Of a DNA stretch of 32,857 nt, positions 16,203 through 24,803 are shown one piece after another (position 1 is the first letter of the stretch; every line of letters begins with the position of its first letter). The stretch spans positions 15,488-48,344 of the forward strand of contig DLAF01000011.1 in the NCBI GenBank assembly GCA_002492725.1. Reading direction: 5' to 3'. The notes beneath the pieces were generated by a model. It worked only from the letters and a program-made list of their open reading frames with translations. It had not been told where the DNA came from and did no database searches. A program made the translations under genes and the position numbers. The stretch is from Lachnospiraceae bacterium UBA7054. Lineage in GTDB: Bacteria; Bacillota; Clostridia; Lachnospirales; Lachnospiraceae.

Positions 16203-17255
16203 TCAATCGGTTCCGAAACGCTCAGGATAGAGCGCCTGTGCCATCTGCTCCACAGCCTTTACAATATTCTGATTCGGCAGGGAGGACGCCATATTGTCAA
16301 TATAATAAACCCTCTTATCCATCACGGCAGATACGCCTGCCCAGCCTTCTCTGCCGAGGATCTCCTCTACGGGAGCATCCGTGTAATTGACATTGGTAAA
16401 GATGACATCCGGGTTGGCCGCCACCACAGTCTCCCCCTCCACGGAAAGCCACCCGCTCTGATCGGAAAGGACATTCTTTCCTCCCGCCAGCTCGATCATC
16501 TCATGCAGATAAGTGCCGCTCCCGCAGCTATACAGATAAGGGGCCGGAGAAATCTCAAAATAGACGCTCTTTCGCTCCTCCTCCGGAATCTCGGAAACAA
16601 CAGATGAAACATTATCAAGCGCCGAATCCATTTCTTTTACCACGCGCTCACCCTCGTCAGGTACGCTAAAAGCAGCCGCCAGAAAGCGGATGTCACTTCT
16701 CACATTTTCAATGCTCTCACTGGTGGGCACACAGATCACGCACACGCCCGCGTCGATGAGCGGCTGGTAGGGCGCCTCCTGATCATAGAGAGAAAGGCTT
16801 GACACCAGGAGCATATCCGGCGCGAGGGCCGTCAACTGCTCCACGTCGGGATTCACTGTGTCAAAGGTGGGAACATCTTCGGGAAGACCGACAAGACCAA
16901 CACTCTGCAGATCATAGCCGACTATTTTTTCCTCCAGGCCGAGCGCCACCAATGTCTCACAGATTGAGGGGGCAAGTGCCACCACAGAGTCTATCTGATT
17001 GGGGATGGTGATGGCTGCGCCGCTGGGGTCGGTGGTCGGCAGTGCAGGCGCGTCAGCTTCGGCTTCAGCTTCCGTCTCCTCTGCCTGCACGACAGTTGCT
17101 TCGACATCCGTCTCCGCTGTCTGTGCGGCAGGCGCTTCGGGTTCCGTCTCCACTGTCTGTCCGCCGCAGGCTGTCAACATACACAGCAGCACACTCAGCA
17201 AAAGTGCCGTGATCTGCGTTTTCATTCTTTTCTGTGTTTTCCGTTCCTTTTTCAT
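16203..17255 (-). CDS. btuF: Cobalamin-binding lipoprotein (BtuF-like)
   Basis: Extracellular substrate-binding lipoprotein of the importer, 350 residues. After a basic N-terminus and hydrophobic stretch comes the lipobox LTAC, with the lipidated Cys at position 30. A low-complexity Glu/Ala/Thr/Gln linker of about 45 residues follows and probably spans the cell wall. The PeriBP_2-type domain then begins near SVVALAPSICETLVALGLEEKIVGYD and includes ALAPDMLLVSS and NPDVIFTNVNY. The start at 17255 has GAGGAG 6 nt upstream. The open frame runs on to 17363, but that region is the riboswitch leader. First gene of btuF-C-D-PduO-like. Confidence 0.92.
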   Translation of the reverse strand: MKKERKTQKRMKTQITALLLSVLLCMLTACGGQTVETEPEAPAAQTAETDVEATVVQAEETEAEAEADAPALPTTDPSGAAITIPNQIDSVVALAPSICETLVALGLEEKIVGYDLQSVGLVGLPEDVPTFDTVNPDVEQLTALAPDMLLVSSLSLYDQEAPYQPLIDAGVCVICVPTSESIENVRSDIRFLAAAFSVPDEGERVVKEMDSALDNVSSVVSEIPEEERKSVYFEISPAPYLYSCGSGTYLHEMIELAGGKNVLSDQSGWLSVEGETVVAANPDVIFTNVNYTDAPVEEILGREGWAGVSAVMDKRVYYIDNMASSLPNQNIVKAVEQMAQALYPERFGTD

Positions 17256-17356
17256 GTCGTTCTCCTCGCTTTCTTCTGTCATTTTTCCTACTGCTGCCGT
17301 CTCTGCCGCTTTCTGAGTCTGCTGATGCGCATCAACAGACAAGGAATACACCGCGC

Positions 17357-17387
17357 AAAACAAAAGTTCCGCGCCGAAGCGCGGAAC
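17357..17387 (-). terminator. Riboswitch expression-platform terminator
   Basis: On the minus strand GTTCCGCGC and GCGCGGAAC form a perfect 9-bp stem on a TTCG tetraloop, followed by TTTTGTTTT. It lies between the cobalamin aptamer and btuF, so it fits transcriptional attenuation when B12 is abundant. Confidence 0.88.
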
Positions 17388-17565
17388 GCAAACGACCCTG
17401 CCACAGACGCAGCAAGGCCGAAAAATACGCAGTTCCGGTTTCGGCAGAATGCCATCTAACTGCCACGTATCTGACTCATCCTCTTTTTTCTTTAAGAGGC
17501 ATCACAGTGACCGACTCGCAGGGCTTTTCACCCTATTCCGTGTGCCGCAGGCGCGGCTGCAGTTG
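17388..17565 (-). promoter_or_regulatory. Cobalamin riboswitch
   Basis: The minus-strand leader of btuF holds the aptamer core of the cobalamin family. In order it has GGAATAGGGTGAAAAGCCC (about 17541-17523), then GTCACTGTGATGCC in the place of the family CCGCCACTGTGA. Next are a variable arm with AAGAGG hairpin bases, GAGTCAGATACGTGGCAG, and later GGCATTCTGCCGAAACC. This rests on sequence motifs; the fold was not computed, and the ends are approximate. A terminator follows directly, and about 110 nt without other signals separate it from btuF. Confidence 0.85.
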
Positions 17566-17588
17566 ATGCAATATTGAATTCTGGCGAA

Positions 17589-17617
17589 AGTGTAGCACAG
17601 CTTTTCTTTTTTGTCAA
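17589..17617 (-). promoter_or_regulatory. btuF operon promoter
   Basis: On the minus strand a consensus TTGACA (17617-17612), a 17-nt spacer and TACACT (17594-17589). It would start the transcript right before the riboswitch. It lies back to back with the fucosidase promoter. Confidence 0.8.
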
Positions 17618-17621
17618 ACCC

Positions 17622-17651
17622 ATGGCAAAATTAACTGCTCTCTGCTATAAT
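17622..17651 (+). promoter_or_regulatory. Putative alpha-L-fucosidase promoter
   Basis: A perfect TATAAT (17646-17651) is preceded by ATGGCA (17622-17627) at 18 nt, a weak -35. A weak -35 fits a gene that needs an activator such as the nearby AraC-type regulator. The leader is about 87 nt; I see no further hairpin of note in it. Confidence 0.6.
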
Positions 17652-17744
17652 CATACTAATGACATAGTGCTGACGCAAACGCGAAACCAAGGAGTCTTAC
17701 TGACTCTCCGGTTACACATAAAAAGCTCTGACAGGGAGGTAAAC

Positions 17745-19247
17745 ATGGAAAGCAACACACATTTTCAAATCACCGACAAAGCAGGCTATTTAAAAGAAAT
17801 CGACCGGGTGATCGCGCAGGGTCCCTACCGGGACGACTGGGCAACCTTGACAGCCTTTCAGACGCCGCTTTGGTTTCAGGAGGCAAAATTCGGCATTTTT
17901 ATTCACTGGGGACTTTATAGTGTGCCTGCCTACAACAATGAATGGTACTCCCGCAATATGTACATTCAGGGATCACCCGAGTACGAACATCACATCAAGA
18001 CCTACGGCCCTCATAAGGACTTCGGCTACAAGGACTTTATCCCTCTTTTTACGGCCGAGAAATTCGATCCGGATCACTGGGCGGAAACCTTTGCGCAGGC
18101 CAGAGCAAACTATGTGATTCCCGTGGCGGAGCATCACGACGGCTTCCAGATGTACGAAAGCTGCCTGTCCGACTACAACGCCGCCAGGATGGGTCCGAAA
18201 CGTGATATCCTCGGTGAGTTGAAGAAGGCCTGCGAAAAGCGGGGACTGCTTGTCGGCGCTTCCAGCCATCGTGCGGAGCATCACTGGTTTATGGGAAACG
18301 GCAAAGACTTTGACAGCGATATCAAAGAGCCCCTCTCCTGCGGCGACTTTTACTGGCCTTCGGAACAGACTCAGCCGGATATGCAGGATCTTTTTGCAAA
18401 GCCCTATCCTGACCGGGAATTTCTGGAGGACTGGCTCTGCCGCACCTGCGAGATCATCGACCGCTATGAACCGAAGCTCCTCTATTTCGACTGGTGGATC
18501 CAGCACGAAGCCTACAAGCCTTACTTAAGAAAGATAACCGCTTACTGCTACAATCGGGCTGCCGAAAAGGGGTATCAGGCAGCCATCTGCTACAAGCACG
18601 ATGCCATGGCGTTTGGCAGCGGTATTGTCGATGTAGAGCGCGGAAAGTTTGCGGACGCCAAACCTTACCCCTGGCAGACCGATACCGCCATCGCCAGAAA
18701 CTCCTGGTGCCACACGACAAGCCTCGACTACAAGAGCAGCAATGAGATCCTATGTTATCTTTTGGATGTCGTCAGCAAAAACGGCAATCTCCTGCTCAAC
18801 GTCGGGCCGAAAGCGGACGGCAGTTTTGCCGACGAGGATGCCGCCATACTGCGGGATATCGGTTCCTGGTTATCCGTAAACGGAGAGGCAGTCTATCATA
18901 CAAAACCCTGGCGTCACGCTGCGGAAGGTCCGACGCAGGAAACGGAAGGACAATTTTCCGATGCGGCCGCCACAAGCTACACAAAGGATGATTTCCGTTT
19001 TACCGCCGGAAACGGCTGCATCTACGCAGCCTGTCTGCACTGTCCCGATGATGGAAATTTCCTGATCCGTTCCCTCGGGCACTCTGCAGATCCAAACAAA
19101 CCGAATTTCCACGGCATCATCCGCGATGCGGCGTTTCTGGGCTTTCCCGAAAAGCCACACTTCTTCGTCGATGATGAAGGACTGCACCTGACAGCGTGCA
19201 GCGTAAAGAGTGATTTTCCCGTGGTGTGCAAGATTTCTGTGGAATAG
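17745..19247 (+). CDS. Alpha-L-fucosidase, GH29
   Basis: Glycoside hydrolase family 29 enzyme, 500 residues, removing alpha-linked L-fucose with retention. The catalytic barrel shows KFGIFIHWGLYSVPAYNNEWY (HWG 54-56) and VIPVAEHHDGFQMYES (129-138). The likely nucleophile is Asp249 in LLYFDWW, and NGNLLLNVGPKADG lies near the end of the barrel. A smaller beta domain fills the last 120 residues. There is no signal peptide, so it acts in the cytoplasm on imported oligosaccharides. Start at 17745 follows GGGAGG by 6 nt; the longer frame to 17574 crosses the promoter. The response-regulator gene follows after 45 nt in the same direction. The substrate is probably a host mucin or milk glycan fragment, which is inference. 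Confidence 0.93.
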   Translation: MESNTHFQITDKAGYLKEIDRVIAQGPYRDDWATLTAFQTPLWFQEAKFGIFIHWGLYSVPAYNNEWYSRNMYIQGSPEYEHHIKTYGPHKDFGYKDFIPLFTAEKFDPDHWAETFAQARANYVIPVAEHHDGFQMYESCLSDYNAARMGPKRDILGELKKACEKRGLLVGASSHRAEHHWFMGNGKDFDSDIKEPLSCGDFYWPSEQTQPDMQDLFAKPYPDREFLEDWLCRTCEIIDRYEPKLLYFDWWIQHEAYKPYLRKITAYCYNRAAEKGYQAAICYKHDAMAFGSGIVDVERGKFADAKPYPWQTDTAIARNSWCHTTSLDYKSSNEILCYLLDVVSKNGNLLLNVGPKADGSFADEDAAILRDIGSWLSVNGEAVYHTKPWRHAAEGPTQETEGQFSDAAATSYTKDDFRFTAGNGCIYAACLHCPDDGNFLIRSLGHSADPNKPNFHGIIRDAAFLGFPEKPHFFVDDEGLHLTACSVKSDFPVVCKISVE

Positions 19248-19292
19248 ACAGCCTTCTTCATGAAACCAAACTGATATTAGGAATGAAATGAT

Positions 19293-20900
19293 ATGGAAAC
19301 ACTGTTTATTGTGGACGACGAAAACTCCATAAGGGAAGGCTTAAAGCAGATCATCGACTGGAACGCGCTGGGCTTTGAACTCTGCGGAGAGGCCTCTAAC
19401 GGTAAGGATGCGCTCTCACAGATTCTCGCCTTAAATCCCAGTCTGGTTCTGCTCGACGTAAAAATGCCGGGACTCCACGGTACAGAGGTAATCCGACGTG
19501 CAAGGGAGGCCGGATTTGAGGGAAAGTGCATTATCTTAAGCGGTTACGCTGACTTTAAATATGCGCAGGAAGCCATCAGAAGCGGCGTCCGCTTCTATCT
19601 CACAAAACCCATCGACGAGGACGAATTGTTGGAAACGGTTTCACAAATCCGGGAAGAACTTGTGCAGGCGAAGCAGGACTCCTCTCATCTGAGTGCCTAC
19701 AAAAATCGGGCGAAGGGCATCGTACTGCAGGAGCTTTTGCAGGGCACACTCCCCGCGCCTCTTTCCGCAGAGGACAAACAAACCTTCGGCCTGAATGCCG
19801 CTCTCTATCAGGTGGTTCTCTGCGAGGATTTTTGTGCTCCGAATATCTCCTCCGCCCGCACCTTTGCCGGCCTCCTGCAGGTTACCAACCGGGAAAACAC
19901 CTTATTTGACCATTTGCAGATCGAGAACCGTGATGTACTGCTCCTGAAGGGAGAACGCGGCCTGCGCAAGCTGAATGAACTACTGGAACGCTTTGATCAG
20001 GACGAATTTCAAGAAAAAAAACTCCCGGATGAGATGTTCATGACCTATGGGAGGCCCGTCTCCTGTCCAGAGGATATCCACCTTTCCTACGAGGATGCTT
20101 CCGCCCTCCTTGACCGCCGGTTTTTCTGTCCTCCCGAATTGCTTGCCATCGGTTTCGAAACGCTTCCCAAATTGCAGAAAGATTCTGCTGCCCCGATGGC
20201 AGAATCTGTTTTTTCTCTTTCCCCGGAAGACTTATCCGACTACGTAGAACGCCTGTGCGACTGTCTTTCCACCTACAACCGCCGCATGACTGTGGATACC
20301 CTGCAGGAATTAACGTTATCGCTCGAATATTTTTCACATGATATTCCGCACATACGTCTGTTCCTGATTGACCTTTTCCTGCAGATCAGAGAGAAAATGA
20401 CCCATCTCTATCCTGCCATGACGCTCCCTTTTCACAGCAACTCGGAGGTCATCGCCTTCATTCAAAAAAGCAGTTATCTCTATGAGATCCTCCGATTTTT
20501 GTCAGAGCAGTTTGAAGCTGTCATGGGAACCCTGGGAAATTCCGCCAAAGACACGATCCTCTACGATGTCATCTTTTACATCGATCATCATTTTAAGGAA
20601 AATATCAAACTGGAGGCCATCGCTCCCCTCTTTGGTTATAACAGTGCCTATCTCGGCAAAATTTTCACAAAGAGTGTGGGGGAAAGTTTCAATTCCTATG
20701 TGGATCATAAGCGCATTGACTGTTCTAAAGAGCTTCTTATGCAGAACAATCTGAAAGTGTATGAAGTTGCCGAACAGGTAGGTTATAAAAACGTAGATTA
20801 CTTCCACAAAAAATTCCGCAAATATGTAGGAATCAGTCCCGCGGAATTTCGCAAGGGGCACGGCTTTTCCCCTGACTGCGTAATTACCCCCCCCCCCTGA
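19293..20900 (+). CDS. YesN-type response regulator with AraC DNA-binding domain
   Basis: A 535-residue transcription regulator. The N-terminal receiver domain has Asp8/Asp9, the phospho-acceptor Asp55 in LVLLDVKMPG, Ser83 and Lys105 (FYLTKPID). A middle region of about 300 residues is typical of YesN proteins. The C-terminal AraC-type double helix-turn-helix begins near YDVIFYIDHHFKENIKLEAIAPLFGY and ends with VAEQVGYKNVDYFHKKFRKYVGISPAEFRK. It is probably phosphorylated by the YesM-type kinase encoded at 24804-26594 and activates the fucosidase and ABC genes. The start has AGGA about 10 nt upstream. A run of 11 C directly precedes the stop codon and encodes TPPP. Confidence 0.93.
   Translation: METLFIVDDENSIREGLKQIIDWNALGFELCGEASNGKDALSQILALNPSLVLLDVKMPGLHGTEVIRRAREAGFEGKCIILSGYADFKYAQEAIRSGVRFYLTKPIDEDELLETVSQIREELVQAKQDSSHLSAYKNRAKGIVLQELLQGTLPAPLSAEDKQTFGLNAALYQVVLCEDFCAPNISSARTFAGLLQVTNRENTLFDHLQIENRDVLLLKGERGLRKLNELLERFDQDEFQEKKLPDEMFMTYGRPVSCPEDIHLSYEDASALLDRRFFCPPELLAIGFETLPKLQKDSAAPMAESVFSLSPEDLSDYVERLCDCLSTYNRRMTVDTLQELTLSLEYFSHDIPHIRLFLIDLFLQIREKMTHLYPAMTLPFHSNSEVIAFIQKSSYLYEILRFLSEQFEAVMGTLGNSAKDTILYDVIFYIDHHFKENIKLEAIAPLFGYNSAYLGKIFTKSVGESFNSYVDHKRIDCSKELLMQNNLKVYEVAEQVGYKNVDYFHKKFRKYVGISPAEFRKGHGFSPDCVITPPP
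20887..20897 (+). repeat. Homopolymeric C11 tract at the end of the response regulator
   Basis: Eleven consecutive C (20887-20897) abut the TGA stop. Loss of one C would give a short different tail (stop in the nearby GGCATAA), and gain of one would open a longer frame into the terminator. The effect is confined to residues after the DNA-binding domain. Confidence 0.9.
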
Positions 20901-20913
20901 AAAAATGGCATAA

Positions 20914-20949
20914 AAAAGGTCTGCCGCATTCCTACACGGCAGACCTTTT
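20914..20949. terminator. Bidirectional terminator between response regulator and binding protein genes
   Basis: A perfect 13-bp inverted repeat (AAAAGGTCTGCCG, 10-nt loop, then its complement) has A-rich flanks on the left and T-rich flanks on the right. It can therefore end both the plus-strand fucosidase/regulator transcript and the minus-strand ABC transcript. Confidence 0.93.
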
Positions 20950-20968
20950 CTTTATGCCTTCATTTTTA

Positions 20969-22705
20969 TTACTGAACGATTGCAACCTTCTCGGCAATGA
21001 TGTTCGTCATCATATCTTCTGCCTCGGTCATACCGGTTGCCTCAAGCTCTGCGATCATCGCATCGTAGTTTGCATCAAATTCAGCCTCGGTGCCGGTCAC
21101 GCACTTGATGAGCGCAGACCATGCAACCTCGTCAAGCTTATCTACGATTTCCGTGAACTCCAAAGGCATTGCATATGCCCAGAGCGGGGAGTAATCCGGT
21201 GTCTCAAACTCATCGGGCTGCGGGAACATATCAACAATCAGCTCTACGCCCCACGCCTCGACAGCCGCCTTCTCCTCAACGTTATACTCGTCGATTACGG
21301 CCTGCTTGCTGGTTGTGGTATAGGTGCTGCCGGTAGGATCCAGGATACCATCACCATAGGAAGGGAACGGATAGTTGTGGAAACCAACGCCCGTGTTCTT
21401 GGAATAATCCGCATCCTCCTGCGAATACTTGATCTCCTCGGGAGTTCTGTAACGATGGCCTTCATCGTCAATGAAGTAGTTTACGCCTTCGATGCCCCAC
21501 TTGTTGAGTACCTGACCCTCGTCAGAGCAGAGGAAGTCAATGAACTTGATTGCTGCCACAGGATCCTTACAGGAGGTGGTGATACCAACACCGGTACCGG
21601 TGGTCAGACCCTGATACATAAGGGACGGACATTTCGTGTTCTCGTCCATGGTAACAGGCAGGCCCGCATAGGTCAGCTCATACTTGCCGTCCGCTTTCAG
21701 AACCTTCTCACCATCCTGATAGTCCCAATCTTTATCAAAGAGTGCTACCACACGGCCGGACGCAATCTTTGCAATATAGTCCTCGTGCGTCTGCGTCGCG
21801 AAATCGGGATCCAAAATACCCTCGTTGTACATACGGCAAAGCCATCTAAAGTACTCTCTCTCCTTTGCGGAGCTGAACTTGTACACGCCTTCGTTGTTCT
21901 CCGTCACGATCCACTGTCCGTTATCCGGCGCACCATCCGCGATGAAGCCTGCCGGATTGCCCAGGGTGATCAGCCAGTGCCAGTCAGAGGTAGAAAGGCT
22001 GATACCGATTCTGTCAAGGCCGTCATCCGTAGTCGGGTTAGCCGCAATGTAATCCTTGATCATCGTCTCCAACTCATCCAGATTCTTCGGGATCTGATAA
22101 TCCTTCGCTTTCAGGGCTGCCCACTGAATCTGCATATTGCCCGCATCCTTAAATTTTGTGCCGCCTACATTGTATGCGGATAACTGATAAATAGAAGGAT
22201 CGTCTGCGGACTGCTTTAACTTTTCAAACTCGTCGCCGTAGAGCTTTTTGATGTTGGGACCGTACTGCTCAATCAGATCCGTCATATCCATCATCGCACC
22301 CGCGTCGATCATGTTGCCTGCAGAACCTTTTGCAAAAATAATGTCGGGATAATTCTGCTCGGCAATCATCAACGCAACCGCTTCGCTCTCATCATTACCG
22401 CCCACGGGACGGGTGGTCTTTAACTTCACGCCCGTCTTCTCCGTGATTGCAAGCGCCACGGGATCCGTCCAGGGATCGTCCTGGTTCGCATCAGCATTGA
22501 AGAAGGTCAACTCGATCACTTCCCCGGATGTCGCACTGCTGCCATCGTCGGATGCCGCAGGCGCGCTGTCCCCGCTATCCGTCGCCGCAGGCGCACTATC
22601 TGTGCCTGTGGACGCGCCACTGTTGTCACCGCCGCCGCAGCCGGCCAAGGTGCCGACTACCATTGCTGTCGTCAACAGCAATGCGCAAACTCTTTTACTT
22701 TTCAT
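20969..22705 (-). CDS. Extracellular sugar-binding lipoprotein (LipO/YtcQ type)
   Basis: A 578-residue solute-binding lipoprotein of an ABC importer, larger than classical maltose-type binding proteins and typical of LipO/YtcQ partners of LplB-YtcP permeases. The signal peptide ends in LAGC with lipidated Cys23. A Gly/Ser/Ala/Asp-rich linker of about 45 residues follows, then the binding domain from VIELTFFNADANQDDPWTDPVALAITEKTGVKL. Start at 22705 (MKSKRVCALL) has GGGAG 7 nt upstream. It follows the second permease gene by 82 nt, in which a small TGAGG-TATTT-CCTCA hairpin (22726-22740) could protect the downstream message and raise its level. The ligand is probably a fucosylated or related oligosaccharide, given the adjacent fucosidase; not provable here. 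Confidence 0.92.
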   Translation of the reverse strand: MKSKRVCALLLTTAMVVGTLAGCGGGDNSGASTGTDSAPAATDSGDSAPAASDDGSSATSGEVIELTFFNADANQDDPWTDPVALAITEKTGVKLKTTRPVGGNDESEAVALMIAEQNYPDIIFAKGSAGNMIDAGAMMDMTDLIEQYGPNIKKLYGDEFEKLKQSADDPSIYQLSAYNVGGTKFKDAGNMQIQWAALKAKDYQIPKNLDELETMIKDYIAANPTTDDGLDRIGISLSTSDWHWLITLGNPAGFIADGAPDNGQWIVTENNEGVYKFSSAKEREYFRWLCRMYNEGILDPDFATQTHEDYIAKIASGRVVALFDKDWDYQDGEKVLKADGKYELTYAGLPVTMDENTKCPSLMYQGLTTGTGVGITTSCKDPVAAIKFIDFLCSDEGQVLNKWGIEGVNYFIDDEGHRYRTPEEIKYSQEDADYSKNTGVGFHNYPFPSYGDGILDPTGSTYTTTSKQAVIDEYNVEEKAAVEAWGVELIVDMFPQPDEFETPDYSPLWAYAMPLEFTEIVDKLDEVAWSALIKCVTGTEAEFDANYDAMIAELEATGMTEAEDMMTNIIAEKVAIVQ

Positions 22706-22787
22706 ACTTTTTCTCCCTTCTTTTCTGAGGTATTTCCTCATCACACTGTTACTCTATATTTACCGGCTATCGCCGCATAAATATCGT

Positions 22788-23675
22788 TTAATCCTTTACC
22801 GCGCCGACCGTCATACCGCCCACGAAATATTTCTGTAAGAACGGATAGACAATGATGATGGGTACTGTCGCGACAATGGTGACCGCCATACGCACGGACA
22901 GGGGCGACACCGCATTCTTTAACTGCTCCGCTGCATGGGGATCAATCTTGACCTGCGCCTTCTCCATGATTTCGTAGAGCACATACTGCAAAGTGGGCAG
23001 TTCCTTTGCGTAAAGGTAGGTGTCCATGAAGGAGTTCCACTGTCCCACCGCATAGAACAACGCCACCGTAGCCAAAACCGGTTTACATAACGGTAATACA
23101 ATCTTTGCCCAGATCACAAAATCATTCGCGCCGTCCACCCTTGCCGCCTCCTGCAGCGCCAGGGGAAGTCCCTCGATGAAGGAGCGCACCAGGATCATGT
23201 TGTAGACCCAGATCAGTCCCGGAATGATATAGACAATGAAATTATTTCCCAGCTTTAAATCTCTCATCAAAAGCAGGTACTCCGGGATCAGACCGCCGCT
23301 GACGTACATGGTGATCACAAACAGCGTGGTGAAAAGCTTGTTAAAATAAAAATCCTTTCGGCTCAAAACATAAGCCAGCATCGCCGTACAGATCACGCCC
23401 GCGCCTGCGCCGATTACCGTTCTCAGCACAGAAAGCAGGAAAGCCTGCGCCAGGTTGTTTTCCTTAAACACATAGATGTAATTGCTCCAGGTGAACTTTC
23501 TGGGTATGATGAAGTTAATGTTTCTCATCGTGTCAATGGGATCGTTGAAAGAGATTCCCAGCACGTTCAAAAACGGATATACGGTAATGATAATCAGGAA
23601 AATGAACACCACTACCAGAATGTAATCCAGGATATTGTCACGACTCTTAATACGGTTCGCTTTTACTTTCGCCAT
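22788..23675 (-). CDS. ABC sugar permease, YtcP/AraQ-like
   Basis: Second inner-membrane permease of the importer, 295 residues, about six helices. The EAA loop that docks the ATPase is visible as EAARVDGANDFVIWAKIVLPLCKPVLAT. The C-terminal FVGGMTVGAVKD is the usual end of YtcP-type permeases. Start at 23675 (MAKVKANR) gives 8 nt to GGAGG; an ATG two codons upstream is too close to the box. It lies 14 nt after the first permease and before the binding-protein gene. No ATP-binding subunit is encoded in the window, so a shared MsmX-like ATPase is likely. Confidence 0.94.
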   Translation of the reverse strand: MAKVKANRIKSRDNILDYILVVVFIFLIIITVYPFLNVLGISFNDPIDTMRNINFIIPRKFTWSNYIYVFKENNLAQAFLLSVLRTVIGAGAGVICTAMLAYVLSRKDFYFNKLFTTLFVITMYVSGGLIPEYLLLMRDLKLGNNFIVYIIPGLIWVYNMILVRSFIEGLPLALQEAARVDGANDFVIWAKIVLPLCKPVLATVALFYAVGQWNSFMDTYLYAKELPTLQYVLYEIMEKAQVKIDPHAAEQLKNAVSPLSVRMAVTIVATVPIIIVYPFLQKYFVGGMTVGAVKD

Positions 23676-23689
23676 GGTCATCCCCTCCT

Positions 23690-24631
23690 TTAAATCAGTC
23701 TGCTCTCGCCAAGCCACCCTGCTATCTTATTTGCCAGGAAAAGCAGGAGGATGCCGACTAAGGACTGGAACATACCGATCGCGGTACCAAGACCGTAGTT
23801 GCTGTTACCGATACCTCTTACATAAGCAAACCAGGAAAGTACCATCGCATGATCCTGTACGATACCGTTACTTAAGAGCATCTGTCTTTCCATTCCTACA
23901 TTCAGCGCGCCGCCGATGCCCATGATCAAAAGGACAACGATAGTCGGTTTGATTCCCGGAAGCGTAATATGCCAAATTCTCTGGAGTCGGTTCGCACCAT
24001 CCACCTTTGCCGCCTCATATAAGCCCTGATCGATGCCGGCCATGGCAGACAGATATACGATAGCGTCCCAACCCATTTCCTTCCAGGTATTGATCAAAAC
24101 AACCGATGCCCAAAACAGCGGCGAATTCGTACTCATCAACCCCAGCTTTGTGCCCAGGAGCGTATCCAGCATACCGCCGTCGTTTAAGACCATCTTAGCG
24201 ATACTGGCAATAACCACCCAGGATACAAAGTGCGGCAGATAGGAAATCGTCTGCGCAATCTTCTTAAACTTGATAAAACGGATCTCGTTTAACATCAGTG
24301 CAAACAGGATCGCCATAAATGTTCCCACCGCGATTCCCAAAATACTGAGTCCGATGGTATTGATCATCGTCTGCTTGAACATTCGATCTCCGAATGCCTT
24401 AGTGAAATTCTCAAAGCCTGCGAAAGGCCTCTCCCAGATATGTTTTGAAAGATTCTTGGGTTTTACCTCCTGAAAGGCCATTGTCCAGCCCCATAAAGGT
24501 ATGTACTTAAAAATGATCAGCCATATGACGAAGGGAAGCGACATCATCAACAGATATCGCTGCTTCCACATCAACTGCAGGCTGAACTTTGTCTTGACGA
24601 CTTTTTCTTTTTGCGCTCTTTTCGCACTCAT
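23690..24631 (-). CDS. ABC sugar permease, LplB-like
   Basis: First permease of the importer, 313 residues, about six helices. It carries the LplB hallmarks YIPLWGWTMAFQEVKP near the N-terminus and the EAA loop YEAAKVDGANRLQRIWHITLPGIKPT. It ends NYGLGTAIGMFQSLVGILLLFLANKIAGWLGE. Start at 24631 (MSAKRAQK) is chosen because the frame further upstream to 24787 crosses a terminator hairpin and a -10 box. The ribosome site is AAAGGA, 13 nt away, or the G-rich GGCGGGG closer in. Confidence 0.93.
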   Translation of the reverse strand: MSAKRAQKEKVVKTKFSLQLMWKQRYLLMMSLPFVIWLIIFKYIPLWGWTMAFQEVKPKNLSKHIWERPFAGFENFTKAFGDRMFKQTMINTIGLSILGIAVGTFMAILFALMLNEIRFIKFKKIAQTISYLPHFVSWVVIASIAKMVLNDGGMLDTLLGTKLGLMSTNSPLFWASVVLINTWKEMGWDAIVYLSAMAGIDQGLYEAAKVDGANRLQRIWHITLPGIKPTIVVLLIMGIGGALNVGMERQMLLSNGIVQDHAMVLSWFAYVRGIGNSNYGLGTAIGMFQSLVGILLLFLANKIAGWLGESRLI

Positions 24632-24675
24632 ACCCCGCCATCCTTTCCTCTCTTTTAGCCTCTTATTCAGGAAAT

Positions 24676-24725
24676 AAAAAAGGCACCGGGAGACGGCCGC
24701 CGCACGGCCTGATTTCCCTGATGCC
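24676..24725 (-). terminator. Terminator between sensor kinase and permease genes, possible attenuator
   Basis: On the minus strand a G/C-rich hairpin spans 24725-24682 (outer arms GGCATCAGGGA and TCCCGGTGCC, inner GGCCG/CGGCC) and is followed by six T. It ends kinase transcription. A TATAAT box lies on its upstream side at 24734-24729, so transcripts started there must also pass this hairpin before the permease gene. Confidence 0.85.
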
Positions 24726-24728
24726 CCT

Positions 24729-24757
24729 ATTATAAAGACATATACTGATAAAAAATA
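24729..24757 (-). promoter_or_regulatory. Putative promoter of the ABC transporter operon
   Basis: On the minus strand a perfect TATAAT (24734-24729) lies about 100 nt before the first permease gene. The -35 at 17 nt (TATTTT) is poor, which fits activator dependence. The region between contains the terminator hairpin. Confidence 0.5.
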
Positions 24758-24803
24758 CCGAAAAGAATGGAGAAAAATTACAGTCATTTTTATAGCTTAC
24801 CGG

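Noticed and set aside
14381..17255. Iron-siderophore or heme ABC importer
   Set aside because: The protein family alone would allow it, but the upstream cobalamin riboswitch and the PduO-like gene favour B12.
20954..22183. 409-codon plus-strand open frame opposite the binding lipoprotein
   Set aside because: The lipoprotein has signal peptide, lipobox and ribosome site; the opposite frame shows no recognisable domain.
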